Source of the DNA: Solobacterium sp.
GTDB lineage: Bacteria; Bacillota_I; Bacilli_A; Erysipelotrichales; Erysipelotrichaceae
Length of the DNA: 59,710 nt
Direction of reading: 5' to 3'
NCBI GenBank assembly: GCA_017421125.1
Contig: JAFOMZ010000035.1
Location: forward strand, 1 to 59,710
In this document: in pieces, positions 44,883-54,554 of the stretch
How positions within the stretch are numbered: position 1 is the first letter of the stretch
How the letters are laid out: every line of letters starts with the position of its first letter
Notes under the pieces: generated by a model
Told to the model about the DNA's origin: nothing
Databases searched by the model: none
The model's input: only the letters and a program-made list of their open reading frames with translations
Position numbers and translations under genes: made by a program

Positions 44883-46061
44883 ATGACAAACGATTTCTCA
44901 TTCCAGAACACAACAAAGGTACACTTTGGCAGAAATGCACTTTCAAAGCTTTCTTCGGAGATCATCAAATACAGTGACAACGTTCTGCTTGTTTACGGCG
45001 GCAGATCCGTCAAAAAATACGGCCTTTATGACAAGGTGGTCAATGAACTGAAAAAGGAAAATATTACTGTTTATGACTATGACCTGGTCAAGCCCAATCC
45101 CAGGCATACCGATATCAATATCGGCGGCAGGATGTGCCGTGAAAACGGCATCAAGGCAGTACTTGCTGTAGGAGGCGGTTCCGCGATCGATTCCGCAAAA
45201 GCGATCGCCGGACTGGTCTGTTCCGATGCGGAAAACTGCTGGGATCTTGTTGAGGCAAAAAAACCGATCACAAAAGCACTGCCGATCTTTGCGGTGCCGA
45301 CGATGGCTTCTACCGGCAGTGAAATGGACGCGAGTTGTGTGATCTCCAATCTTGAAACGGAAGAAAAGAAGGGATATAACGAACCGGCACTGCGTCCGAC
45401 AGTGACATTTGATGATCCGGTAAATACATTTACCGTACCGGCATATCAGACAGCCTGCGGAGCGGTCGATATTATGGCCCATACGATCGATACAAAGTAC
45501 TTCTCCAAAGATGACAAGATGGATATGCTGTACCGGATGATGGACGAGCATTTAAAGACAGTCGTCACATGGGCACCGGTCGCTTATGAAGATCCTGAGA
45601 ACTATGAAGCACGTTCCAATCTGCTGTGGGCTGCCGCATGGGCACTGAACAGTTTCATGACCTGCGGTGTACGCCAGGCCGCAACCGTCCATGCGATGGA
45701 ACATGAACTCAGTGCGGTATATGACATTACGCACGGTCATGGGATCGCTATTCTGATGCCCAGATGGATGCGCTATATCCTGAATGATGAAACAGCACCG
45801 CAGCTGGCAAGGATGGCATACCGTGTCTATGACATTCCGGAAGACACACCGGTCATGGAAGCAGCGGAGAAGACGATCGAATGCACGGAAAAACTCTTCT
45901 TTGAGACACTTGGTCTCAAGAGCAGGCTTTCTGAGCTCAATATCGATGATTCACGTTTTGAAGAAATGGCGGAAAATGCCTGCGGAGCAGCCGGCGTGAT
46001 CAAAGGATTTGTTGAACTGACACCAAAAGATGTTGTGGAAATCTTCAGAATGTGCCTGTAA
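44883..46061 (+). CDS. Iron-containing alcohol dehydrogenase
   Basis: Group III alcohol dehydrogenase, YqhD/butanol-dehydrogenase type, probably NADPH-dependent. GGGSAID is the nucleotide site. Metal ligands lie in ACGAVDIMAHTID, HAMEHELSAVYDITHGHG. 392 residues, normal. Fifteen nt after flavodoxin, with AAAGGGGAG. Likely detoxifies aldehydes or makes alcohols. Confidence 0.94.
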   Translation: MTNDFSFQNTTKVHFGRNALSKLSSEIIKYSDNVLLVYGGRSVKKYGLYDKVVNELKKENITVYDYDLVKPNPRHTDINIGGRMCRENGIKAVLAVGGGSAIDSAKAIAGLVCSDAENCWDLVEAKKPITKALPIFAVPTMASTGSEMDASCVISNLETEEKKGYNEPALRPTVTFDDPVNTFTVPAYQTACGAVDIMAHTIDTKYFSKDDKMDMLYRMMDEHLKTVVTWAPVAYEDPENYEARSNLLWAAAWALNSFMTCGVRQAATVHAMEHELSAVYDITHGHGIAILMPRWMRYILNDETAPQLARMAYRVYDIPEDTPVMEAAEKTIECTEKLFFETLGLKSRLSELNIDDSRFEEMAENACGAAGVIKGFVELTPKDVVEIFRMCL

Positions 46062-46076
46062 ACAGGAGTAAGCTTC

Positions 46077-47459
46077 ATGGAATTTGTATCAAAGCTCATA
46101 GAACCCCGGAAGCAGATCAGTAAAGAAAGAAAACGTTTTTCGGACAACTATCTGAAACAGATGATCCTTCCCTTGTTCATTGAGACGCCGCTCTTAATGG
46201 TGGTCGGACTGGCAGATACCATGATGGTATCTCATGCAGGTGAGGCGACCGTCTCCGGTGTCTCACTGGATACGATGATTTATACGATCTTCATCCTTGT
46301 CTTTTCTGCTCTGGGAAGCGGGGGAGCTGTGATCGTATCACAATATATCGGCAAGGGAGACAAGGACCGGGCAGAAACATCCGCGTCCCAGATCTTCCAT
46401 CTTGCATTTGTGATATCCATGATCCTGATGGTGATCCTGCTGGCAGGAGGAAAAGGACTGCTGAGACTGCTTTACGGGTCAGTGGATCCGGAAGTGATGA
46501 AAGCATGTGAAACGTATCTGTGGATCGCGACCCTTTCTTTTCCGGCAAATGCCCTGTACAACGCAGGTACAGCCCTGCACCGCGCTATGGGAAAGACGGC
46601 GGTAACCATGCGTGTATCCATGGCTATGAACCTGGTCAATGTGATCGGAAATGCCATTGGTATATTCGTGCTTCATGCAGGTGCAGCAGGTGTTGCCTGG
46701 TCGACAACGATCTCCTGGTATTTTGCGGCATGTATCATGACTGTGCTGTGCTTCCGGAAAACAAATGAAGTGACCGTATCCTTCCGGAAAATGATGCGCC
46801 TGATCCCTGAAACCGCAGGAAGGATCCTTCGTGTAGCTGTTCCGAATGCTGTAGAAAGCGGTCTGTTTCAGGCTGCGAAGGTACTGCTGGGATCACTGAT
46901 CGCAACTTTCGGTACATCTCAGATCGCTGCAAACGGTATCGGACAGACGATCTGGTCACTGTCAGCGACAGTGGTCAGCGCGATGTCTCCGGCATTTATT
47001 ACCGTGATCGGCAGATGCATCGGTGCCGGTGACAGGGAAGCTGCAGATTACTATTTGTGGAAGCTGCTCAGGATCACGACGCTTCTGACATTCGCATGGA
47101 ACGCGCTGATCCTGCTCTGCCTGCCGCTGATCCTTCCGCTGTATGACATTACAGAGGAGACCAGATATCTGCTCATTGTGATCGTCATCATTCATAATCT
47201 GTTCTGCGGCACCATCGGCGCATTCTTCGGTCCGATGTCAGCCGGTCTTAGGGCAGCAGGAGATGTCCGATTCACAATGATCGCATCGATCTTCTGCACG
47301 GTATTCTTCCGGACAGCCATGTCCTTCATATTGTGCCTGGGTTTCAGGATGGGTGTGATCGGTATTGCGTGCGCGATGGTGATGGACTGGTGCCTGAAAG
47401 GACTTCTGTGCGTGATGCGTTACCGCAGCGGCAAATGGCTTCAGCATCAGCTGATATAA
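46077..47459 (+). CDS. MATE family efflux pump
   Basis: 460 residues, twelve membrane helices. FIETPLLMVVGLADTMMVS and GEATVSGVSL correspond to the conserved N-half motifs, and GMGVIGIACAMVMDWC-like helices close it. It starts 15 nt after the alcohol dehydrogenase with ACAGGAG, so it is in the same operon. Only distantly similar to the MATE protein at 29-30 kb. Confidence 0.92.
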   Translation: MEFVSKLIEPRKQISKERKRFSDNYLKQMILPLFIETPLLMVVGLADTMMVSHAGEATVSGVSLDTMIYTIFILVFSALGSGGAVIVSQYIGKGDKDRAETSASQIFHLAFVISMILMVILLAGGKGLLRLLYGSVDPEVMKACETYLWIATLSFPANALYNAGTALHRAMGKTAVTMRVSMAMNLVNVIGNAIGIFVLHAGAAGVAWSTTISWYFAACIMTVLCFRKTNEVTVSFRKMMRLIPETAGRILRVAVPNAVESGLFQAAKVLLGSLIATFGTSQIAANGIGQTIWSLSATVVSAMSPAFITVIGRCIGAGDREAADYYLWKLLRITTLLTFAWNALILLCLPLILPLYDITEETRYLLIVIVIIHNLFCGTIGAFFGPMSAGLRAAGDVRFTMIASIFCTVFFRTAMSFILCLGFRMGVIGIACAMVMDWCLKGLLCVMRYRSGKWLQHQLI

Positions 47460-47530
47460 GAAATAATAGTAAAACCTGAAAAATAAACAGATCATAAACG
47501 ATACGGTATCTGACGGAAGAGGAGAACAGA

Positions 47531-48456
47531 ATGGAACAATTTGATTTTATTAAAAAGAATTTCGGCTTCGGCTGCATGCGTTTGCCCATGAAAGACGGGG
47601 AAGTGGATATTGAAGAAACAAAGAAAATGGTGGATCACTTTCTTGATCATGGATTCAATTACTTCGATACTGCACATGGATACCTGCGCGGCAGGAGTGA
47701 AACTGCTTTGAAGGAATGCCTGACACAGCGTCATCCCAGGGAGTCCTATATTCTGACCGATAAACTGACCGGAAGCTATTTCAACAAAGAAGAAGATATC
47801 CGTCCGCTGTTTGAAAGTCAGCTGGAAGCCTGCGGGGTAGAATACTTTGATTTCTATCTGATGCACGCCCAGAATTCCGTCCAGTTTGAAAAGTTCAAAA
47901 AATGCCGTGCATGGGTGAACTGATCAAAGAAGGCAAGATCCGTTCCTGGGGAATCTCCGAAACGACCGAGGAGTATCTGCGCAGGGCGAATGCGGTAACA
48001 CCTGTAACAGCAATTGAAAACAGGTATTCCATGATGGCAAGATGGCATGAATCCATCTGGCCGGTATGTGAGGAACTGGATATTGCCTATGTAGCTTTCT
48101 CACCGATGGCAAACGGGTTCCTGACCGGTACTTACAATCCCCAGACCAAATTTGAAGGCAGTCAGGATTATCGTGCACGGATGCCGCAGTACACCGAAGA
48201 AGGATATGCAAAAGCCAGGGAGCTGCTGGACCTGCTGAATGAAATGGCTGCTCAGAAAAACTGCACAATGGCACAGCTTTCACTGGCATGGATGATCTGC
48301 AAGAAACCGTATATCATTCCGATCCCGGGTTCCAGAAAGCTTGAACGTCTCAGAGCTAACTTTGAGGCAGGCAATGTCATTGTGACACCTGAAAAGATCG
48401 CTCTGATCGATGCAAAACTGGATACCATGCAGTTTGATGTGTTCGGCGGACATTAG
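47531..48456 (+). pseudogene. Broken, chimeric aldo/keto reductase
   Basis: Two frames make up one reductase-like protein. Frame one (47531-47923) begins NFGFGCMRLP, has the catalytic-region FDTAHGY, and ends FEKFKKCRAWVN-stop. Frame two continues from 47902 (CMGELIKEGKIRSWGISE) to 48456 with AFSPMANGFL and IPIPGSRK. The first half resembles the Fe-S-associated AKR group, where KKCRAYE is typical; the second half resembles a different AKR group, where CMGELI..GKI is typical. The join at about 47902-47917 is out of frame. So it looks like a deletion fusion of two AKR genes rather than a simple frameshift. A sequencing error is possible but would not explain the family switch. Confidence 0.75.
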
Positions 48457-48472
48457 GCAAAATAACGAAAGA

Positions 48473-48510
48473 AAAGAGAAAATGCAGAGCATTGCAGATT
48501 CTCTTTTTTC
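48473..48510 (+). terminator. Terminator after the AKR pseudogene
   Basis: AAGAGAA pairs with TTCTCTT around an inner TGCA..TGCA stem, followed by T residues. Confidence 0.75.
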
Positions 48511-48540
48511 TGCCTGCTTTCCGCGGCATACATGGCTGAA

Positions 48541-48574
48541 AAAGAAAAAGCTATGACAGCATTCTGGCTGTCAC
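48541..48574 (-). terminator. Terminator of the minus-strand operon ending with the PLC-like gene
   Basis: On the minus strand TGACAGC pairs with GCTGTCA, then a T-rich tract (TAGCTTTTTCTTT). Confidence 0.7.
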
Positions 48575-48588
48575 AGCCTCAGTGAATA

Positions 48589-49452
48589 TCAGACCGGGCG
48601 TCCGTCGAAGGTGCGGTCGAAGTCTTCATGTTTCCGCTCCTTCATCAGATGGAGTGCCTTCTGTTCTGCCTCAAAATACAGATCAGGGAAAGAACTTCTG
48701 CTTGTCAGTCCCGGATAACCGGGGACTGTCCATTCTTCATGGTCCAGATTCAGGACCGCAGAATTTGTTTTTTTGTCAAACAGCATCATACCGGAGATCA
48801 GCTTGGGTCTTTTTGCCATCGTTTCAACCGTTTTGACCAGGTTGTATTTCCACTCGGAAGGATACAGCGTTTTCGTGATCCAGTGGATCTGCCATGCCGT
48901 CTCAAAGATCCTGCTTTCCGGGATATCCAGATCATAGATATGCAGGAAGAGCTGATGGTACATATCTGCCAGCAGATGGGCATCAGCTTCATTGATATGC
49001 AGGTCCGAATAGACATTGTATTCTTTGAATGATCTGCCGTGCTGTTTCAGGATATAGACGTCGATCTCACCTTCCTGACGGAAATGGGCTTCCGTTTCGT
49101 TTGTGCCCAGTTCCTCATGTTCTTTCCGCGCAAACGCGTTGACCAGAGGATGAGCAGTGGAATCCAGAGCGTAATGTGTCAGAAACCCGAGGAAATAACT
49201 GCGCAGGGCAGGTGAATCTGCTGAATAGCGGTCCATAAACTGAATGGATTCTTCCACTTTATCATGATGCATGCGGACTCCGTAATGATGGAGCGTGCCC
49301 GGAAGCATCATCATTCTGGAAAAGAAGAAGAAATCAGGTCCCTGAGAGCCGAGAAAATACATCTGTTTATCGGTAATGCTTTTCTGCAGTTCCGGATCCA
49401 TTTCATTGAAAACATCTCTGGCAAATTCAACATGTGTTGTAGCAGCCGGCAT
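48589..49452 (-). CDS. Zinc-dependent phospholipase C-like protein
   Basis: 287 residues with the His/Asp pattern of the zinc PLC/S1-P1 helical fold: N-terminal ATTHVEFARDVF, GSQGPDFFFF, LHHYGVRMHHD and FLGFLTHYALDSTAHP. No signal peptide is seen, so it is probably cytoplasmic, like many unstudied relatives. AAAGGAG before ATG, 11 nt after the HD gene. The substrate may be a phosphodiester or phospholipid; unproven. Confidence 0.85.
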   Translation of the reverse strand: MPAATTHVEFARDVFNEMDPELQKSITDKQMYFLGSQGPDFFFFSRMMMLPGTLHHYGVRMHHDKVEESIQFMDRYSADSPALRSYFLGFLTHYALDSTAHPLVNAFARKEHEELGTNETEAHFRQEGEIDVYILKQHGRSFKEYNVYSDLHINEADAHLLADMYHQLFLHIYDLDIPESRIFETAWQIHWITKTLYPSEWKYNLVKTVETMAKRPKLISGMMLFDKKTNSAVLNLDHEEWTVPGYPGLTSRSSFPDLYFEAEQKALHLMKERKHEDFDRTFDGRPV

Positions 49453-49463
49453 AATGATCTCCT

Positions 49464-50000
49464 TTATTCTGTGATCTTTTTAATTGCTTCTTTAACGTAG
49501 GGCGACATGTAATCCACACCGGTTTTTCCTACTTCCAGACCGGCACAGTACTTGTCTGCGATCGATACGATATATCCTTCCATCGTGGTAGGACGGATGG
49601 ACGTAGACGGGAACATGTGATGCGCAATGCAGTCATACATGACATCGTCAACTTCAAAGTACTTATTCGCGTTCGCCAGTGCCACCATCGGGTGCACTTC
49701 TACATGTCTGCCCGGGATCGGCTGTTCGCCTTTATGCTGGTCATACAGGTAGAAGTCATGCAGCATGGCACCTCTTGCGGCGCTTTTGTAATTCAATCCT
49801 GAACGTTTGCACCAGAGATAGGAATACCATGCGACATTCAGGCAGTGCTGATATCGTGTGTATCCGATATGGTGCGTATAGTTTTTCATCTTCTGATATT
49901 CTTCATGTGCAACGATGTCGGATACGATGTCGACAAATTCGATCGCTTCCTCATCCGTTACATCGGTAAATGTTCTTTTAGATCCGACTACTTTTGTCAA
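49464..50000 (-). CDS. HD-domain phosphohydrolase
   Basis: 178 residues. HD motifs: YTRYQHCLNVAW, AARGAMLHDFYLYD (the HD pair), and later His in IAHHMFP, typical of metal-dependent phosphohydrolases acting on nucleotides. The start is TTG at 50000, 9 nt after GGAGG. The ATG inside that spacer opens only a 9-codon frame, so TTG is the true start. Located 50 nt after the GT-C gene and 11 nt before the PLC-like gene. Confidence 0.87.
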   Translation of the reverse strand: MTKVVGSKRTFTDVTDEEAIEFVDIVSDIVAHEEYQKMKNYTHHIGYTRYQHCLNVAWYSYLWCKRSGLNYKSAARGAMLHDFYLYDQHKGEQPIPGRHVEVHPMVALANANKYFEVDDVMYDCIAHHMFPSTSIRPTTMEGYIVSIADKYCAGLEVGKTGVDYMSPYVKEAIKKITE

Positions 50001-50050
50001 TGGTCATCACCTCCATGTCAACCGAAGGATAGCATGTCTTTGATGAATGT

Positions 50051-51877
50051 TCAATGAGCGAAATCGATCGATCCGATCGATTCGTATGCCGGCTCATCCG
50101 GGTAATACAGTTCACCGCACGGGGTCGTGACAGACCTGTAATGCAAAGACGACAGTCTTCCGATCAGACTGTTTTCCCGGTCTTCCTCCAGCATCTTCTG
50201 CTCAAGCGTTTCAGCGTGTTCGGCAATGGTGCCTTTTTTAATATACTTGAGATCATTGACGCCGTATTCAGCGTTGTCTCCGCTCAGCCGGATCATGATC
50301 TCGGGAAGCTTTTCAGGATTCATCTCAAGATAATCCATGCCTTTATGATTCTGCTCATCCAGGGTGATCCGCCAGGTCGTAAAGTTTCCGACCTTCATGT
50401 CGGTACAGAGATATCCCCATGGACAGAGTCCTGAAAGATACAGATCCCCGTCATAGCTGTCCAGATGCTGCAGGGTATCGCAGATCTCATCATAACGTCT
50501 GACACATTCTTCTGTTGTCCGGATGCCGGCTCCGGGACCTTCTGATATCGTTTCTGTCAGGTACGGGAAATCCATATCACGGTATATTCTGACGATGCGG
50601 TTTCTGACCATGATCCCGGTCGTGATCAGGTAGGGTACCAGAACACAGGCGAGGATGTATTTCCTGTATGTTCCGAAACCATCAGTGATCTGTCCGAGGA
50701 TCTCCGGCAGGATCATTGTCACTCCGATCGATGAAACGACATAGCCCTGGATCATGGCGTTCATGCCTGTATCACTGGACAGTCCGCAGAATACAGCAGC
50801 GATCATTCCGTTCAGCCACAGCATGATGAGTTTGACATGGTCGGCCTTGTCACTCAGGGCAAACAGGTCAAGTCCCCAGACTGACAGCGCCAGCAGTTCC
50901 GGCTGCGTCAGCATCGTTACCGATTGATCCCTTGTAAACACGTTGGCCATAAGAATTCCGGAAATGATGACCAGGCTGATCAGCCTGACAGGACCGGGAA
51001 TCGATCCTTTGATCTTCCTGATGCATAATAATGCCGCAAACAACAGTAATGAAATCGTATTTGCCGTCCGGTACAGCAGGAACGGATGGACCAGCTTCCA
51101 TGCAAGCTTGTTCCAGAACGGCTGGGTATAGTTGCCGCCGTCTGAAGACATGATGTATGGCAGGCTCTGAATAAGCGTCTTGAGCGGACCGCCGGTCAAA
51201 ATGAAGATGACCGTACAGATACCCGGTATCGCCGCCGCGGCCGTTGTCAGGATCATCTGCTTCAGAGTGATCCTGTTTCCTGCCAGAAGACGTGCCGTAA
51301 ACAGATCCAGGAAGAACAGTACCAGTGAGTAGGGGTTGCATACGATCGCCGGTCCCCACAGCAGTCCGGAACAGATCATGCGGATCATTCTCTGCCGCTC
51401 TGTCAGCTCCTTATCGCGGATCACGGAATACTGCAGCACAACAGCACCGGTAAAGCAGAATGTAAATATCGAATAATACGAGAATGTCATGACATTGGAC
51501 TTGCAGTACAGCATGAACATGATACTGCTGAAGAAAGCCGCAATACGGTTTTCTTTCCGGAATATCCGGTAGATCAGCAGTCCCATCACTGTCTGAAGCA
51601 CCGTATACAGATATCTGCTGATCAGCAGGAAGCCCTGCATGCCTTCTCCCAGGATCAGGCGCATCAGTTTAACGTATGGTATCAGCAGGATGGAATGCAG
51701 CTGTGAAACATGCCACTCATGGATCAGCGGAAGATCACCCTGGACAAACCGCCATGACACAGCAAAATAATGGCCTTCATCAGACCATATGAAACCGTAT
51801 TTCGCACGTATCAGCAGGATGATCCCGTATAAAATGATCAGCCCCTGCAGACACAGATCCTGTTTTTTCTCTTTCAT
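50051..51877 (-). CDS. GT-C family membrane glycosyltransferase
   Basis: 608 residues with about eleven to thirteen membrane helices and a C-terminal soluble region from about residue 440. FIWSDEGHYFAVSW holds Asp33-Glu34 in the first external loop, the catalytic-Asp position of GT-C (PMT/ArnT-like) enzymes that use polyprenyl-phosphate sugars. ATG 51877 is preferred to TTG 51883; the ribosome site is weak. It starts 8 nt after the CotH gene, so it is the last member of the VTC-DUF4956-CotH operon. Confidence 0.8.
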   Translation of the reverse strand: MKEKKQDLCLQGLIILYGIILLIRAKYGFIWSDEGHYFAVSWRFVQGDLPLIHEWHVSQLHSILLIPYVKLMRLILGEGMQGFLLISRYLYTVLQTVMGLLIYRIFRKENRIAAFFSSIMFMLYCKSNVMTFSYYSIFTFCFTGAVVLQYSVIRDKELTERQRMIRMICSGLLWGPAIVCNPYSLVLFFLDLFTARLLAGNRITLKQMILTTAAAAIPGICTVIFILTGGPLKTLIQSLPYIMSSDGGNYTQPFWNKLAWKLVHPFLLYRTANTISLLLFAALLCIRKIKGSIPGPVRLISLVIISGILMANVFTRDQSVTMLTQPELLALSVWGLDLFALSDKADHVKLIMLWLNGMIAAVFCGLSSDTGMNAMIQGYVVSSIGVTMILPEILGQITDGFGTYRKYILACVLVPYLITTGIMVRNRIVRIYRDMDFPYLTETISEGPGAGIRTTEECVRRYDEICDTLQHLDSYDGDLYLSGLCPWGYLCTDMKVGNFTTWRITLDEQNHKGMDYLEMNPEKLPEIMIRLSGDNAEYGVNDLKYIKKGTIAEHAETLEQKMLEEDRENSLIGRLSSLHYRSVTTPCGELYYPDEPAYESIGSIDFAH

Positions 51878-51885
51878 AAGCAATT

Positions 51886-53874
51886 TCAGTCTACCAGATA
51901 ATTGGTATTGATGGTTTCGAAGTTGAATTCATCCGATGCATGGTTATAGATCATTCCCATACGCACAGGCTCCTCCGGCCACTGCCATATCTCAAGCACT
52001 GGTTCCCCATCCAGATAGATGAGAAAATCATCGCCGATGCCGCGCGGTTCAGCCGGTCTTTCGTAGATGATCCTTCCGATCGATGTATGAAGATTGACCC
52101 GTTCTTCACCCAGCCAGTCCCGGTATTCAACAGTCTGTGTTTCGCCGTCATACAGAACGAACCAGGCGTCTTCCGGGATGTCGGAAACGTTCAGTCCGAT
52201 ATATGTAAACAGGTCGCGGTAATCGGAATCTTTGAGGATCTCATGATCATTCAGCTGGATAATGAATTTCCACTTTGTGAAGTCTTTGTACTGGCTGCTG
52301 CGCATCACATAGACGCTCTTATTCCGCATTCCGTACCAGCGCTCAATATAAGCATCGAACTCCGTCAGCCTGCGGTGCACATAATCCCTGAAGTCGGAAA
52401 GATCCTGATAGGTAATGTCATACCTGCTTTCCGGCCAGCGTACCGCCTGGCGGTAGTAGGCACCCGAACGGAATATTCGTGTTTCATAATCATCAAGATA
52501 AGAATCGATGTTCTGTACAGACCAGGCATTCTCACGGAGCTCATGATACTTTTTGTAGACCGCTTCAATCGTTTCCCTGTTTCCCATGGAGATCAGCTGT
52601 GCCAGGGCACCTGATTCCATGACCGTATTGCATGTCTCGTCGGTGATCAGTTCGCCCCATGTCAGGTCCATATCCCATGGCGTATACAGCATTCTGTATG
52701 TTCCGTCACTGCTCCGGCGGGCTGTCATGAAGGTGTTTTCCAGGTCGGAATGCACCGCATTGTCAACGCCCTGGATCAGACCGTAGTACAGCCAGAGATC
52801 GATCGCTGTATTCATATCGACGGATCTCTTCAATGCTTCTGCGTTATCGGCCTGTTCATTCAGCAGGTGATAGTAATTCTGTATCGGGATCCATGGATTG
52901 TCTGCTTCGTTGTACGGATTGGTGACTTCCCATGTGGAGGATACAAAATCCACGGCAGAGCCTTCATCCCAGAAACGTTTCTTATAAATGTATTCTCCCT
53001 TGTCTGCATCGACATCCAGTGTTTTATGATCGAGCGGATAGCTCAGTGTATACAGACCCCAGAAGCGGCCGTTGATGAACAGTTCAATGTACTTATAATA
53101 ATTACCGTTTACGATTCCGAACGAATTATCCGATCCGCAGCTGTCTGTCCAGAGATTCGCCGAAAAGGCAGTGCGTACTTTGTCGATATCGGCATATGCC
53201 GGAACAAGCAGCCAGTCTTCATCCTCACGCATGCCAAGCAGGCTGATGTGATTCTTCTTGGATGAATTCTCAACAGTCAATGACAGACGGAACGAAGTCT
53301 GCGGGTAAGCCGCACTGGATCTGCCTCTGATATGGACGGTACCTGCGGAGGTGATCATCCGTTTGGAAACACCCGCTGAGTTGTCCATCAGATCCATGAT
53401 CATGTCTGTGTCTTCACGTGTGATCTCATCATTGACAGTCAAAGTCATGATTGGGAGCGTCGTGCATTTCAGGTTATATGTTTCATAGAACCTGTCATTA
53501 TAGGCAGTGATCTGTACCGGCAGGTCATTCCGGATGATCTCATCCGTGATCTCTTCCGAGAAAAAGACCTGCACCTGTTTTTCCGGTGACTCGAATGTGA
53601 CCTTCGGAGACATGGCTTTACTGTCATCTTCGATCAGTGAGTAGTACCATGTCATATCCGTTTCGTCAAAGATGAGGTGCTGTCCGTTCAGGACAAGATC
53701 CGTAAGCAGATCTGTTTTCTCCTGACGGGAAGCGCTCAGTTCTGTGCGCGTCATCCTGCGCACAAGCTTTGCCGTATCGGGAACCGATGATTCATGGATG
53801 AAGTATATAAAAAGAAGACAGAAAGAAATTCCTGCCAGAAACCAGGAAAAATATCTTTTTGTCTTCTCGATCAT
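51886..53874 (-). CDS. CotH kinase family protein, membrane-anchored
   Basis: 662 residues, signal anchor at 9-27, the rest outside the cell. CotH core: HIRGRSS (181-187) followed by YPQTSFRLSL, the FINGRFWGLYTLSYP strand, and YTPWDMDLTWG, which carries the metal-binding Asp residues of this secreted kinase fold. In Bacillus CotH phosphorylates spore-coat proteins; here no spore gene is present and the substrate is unknown. The C-terminal 100 residues are beta-rich. Its ATG overlaps the DUF4956 stop (TAATG). Confidence 0.9.
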   Translation of the reverse strand: MIEKTKRYFSWFLAGISFCLLFIYFIHESSVPDTAKLVRRMTRTELSASRQEKTDLLTDLVLNGQHLIFDETDMTWYYSLIEDDSKAMSPKVTFESPEKQVQVFFSEEITDEIIRNDLPVQITAYNDRFYETYNLKCTTLPIMTLTVNDEITREDTDMIMDLMDNSAGVSKRMITSAGTVHIRGRSSAAYPQTSFRLSLTVENSSKKNHISLLGMREDEDWLLVPAYADIDKVRTAFSANLWTDSCGSDNSFGIVNGNYYKYIELFINGRFWGLYTLSYPLDHKTLDVDADKGEYIYKKRFWDEGSAVDFVSSTWEVTNPYNEADNPWIPIQNYYHLLNEQADNAEALKRSVDMNTAIDLWLYYGLIQGVDNAVHSDLENTFMTARRSSDGTYRMLYTPWDMDLTWGELITDETCNTVMESGALAQLISMGNRETIEAVYKKYHELRENAWSVQNIDSYLDDYETRIFRSGAYYRQAVRWPESRYDITYQDLSDFRDYVHRRLTEFDAYIERWYGMRNKSVYVMRSSQYKDFTKWKFIIQLNDHEILKDSDYRDLFTYIGLNVSDIPEDAWFVLYDGETQTVEYRDWLGEERVNLHTSIGRIIYERPAEPRGIGDDFLIYLDGEPVLEIWQWPEEPVRMGMIYNHASDEFNFETINTNYLVD

Positions 53875-54533
53875 TACAGAATATCCTCGCTGTCGTACTC
53901 AATGACAGAGAACTTTTCAACACCCGCTTCACCGAGTTTCTCGGCGAGCGCGTGCGGATCGTTCACGGAAAGCTCAATGACATAATCCGTGGAGTCTTTT
54001 GCGTAGTTCCTGCTCTTGATCCTGTATGTCTGTGTGCATGCTTTGACAGCAGAAAGGATCTTTTCCTCATCTTTGTCCGCATTGCGGATCACCAGGATGA
54101 ACGGACGCTTTCCGATCGTTGCATGGTTGATGACCGTCAGGACGATCGTTACAAATACACTCGTCAGGAATGTCATCATATAAAGCTGGCAGCCGCATGT
54201 GATGCCGATATGGACCGACCACATCAGATAAAGCATATCAACGGGATCTTTCACAGCCGTACGGAAACGGAGGATCGCCAGAGCGCCGATCGTTCCCAGG
54301 ATTACAACGGTATTGGACTGCAGGGAAAGGATGATCGTCGAAATGAATGCCGGCAGAAGAGCAATACAGATATTGAATGCTTTGTTGTAGAAAGCTCTGT
54401 GTGAAATGAAGCGGTAAACAAGATACTCAAACACCGAAAACAGCATCGCCATGATCAGGACTGCGATGATCGTTTCCGGTTTGATCGATGTATTGCCGAA
54501 AGCACGTGATATGCTCTGAATGATTCCTTCCAT
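53874..54533 (-). CDS. DUF4956 membrane protein
   Basis: 219 residues: four membrane helices (about 20-40, 48-70, 75-90, 105-135) with RFRTAVKDPVDMLYLMWSVHIGITCG between them. The soluble C-terminal alpha/beta domain starts near residue 150. Proteins of this family are often found beside VTC and CotH genes; no activity is known to me. AAGGAG precedes the ATG, 21 nt after the VTC gene. Confidence 0.85.
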   Translation of the reverse strand: MEGIIQSISRAFGNTSIKPETIIAVLIMAMLFSVFEYLVYRFISHRAFYNKAFNICIALLPAFISTIILSLQSNTVVILGTIGALAILRFRTAVKDPVDMLYLMWSVHIGITCGCQLYMMTFLTSVFVTIVLTVINHATIGKRPFILVIRNADKDEEKILSAVKACTQTYRIKSRNYAKDSTDYVIELSVNDPHALAEKLGEAGVEKFSVIEYDSEDIL

Positions 54534-54554
54534 ATTCTGTCTGCTCCTTATCGG

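Noticed and set aside
50057..50081. AATCGATCG repeat at the end of the GT-C gene as a terminator
   Set aside because: It is coding sequence and no T run follows on the minus strand.
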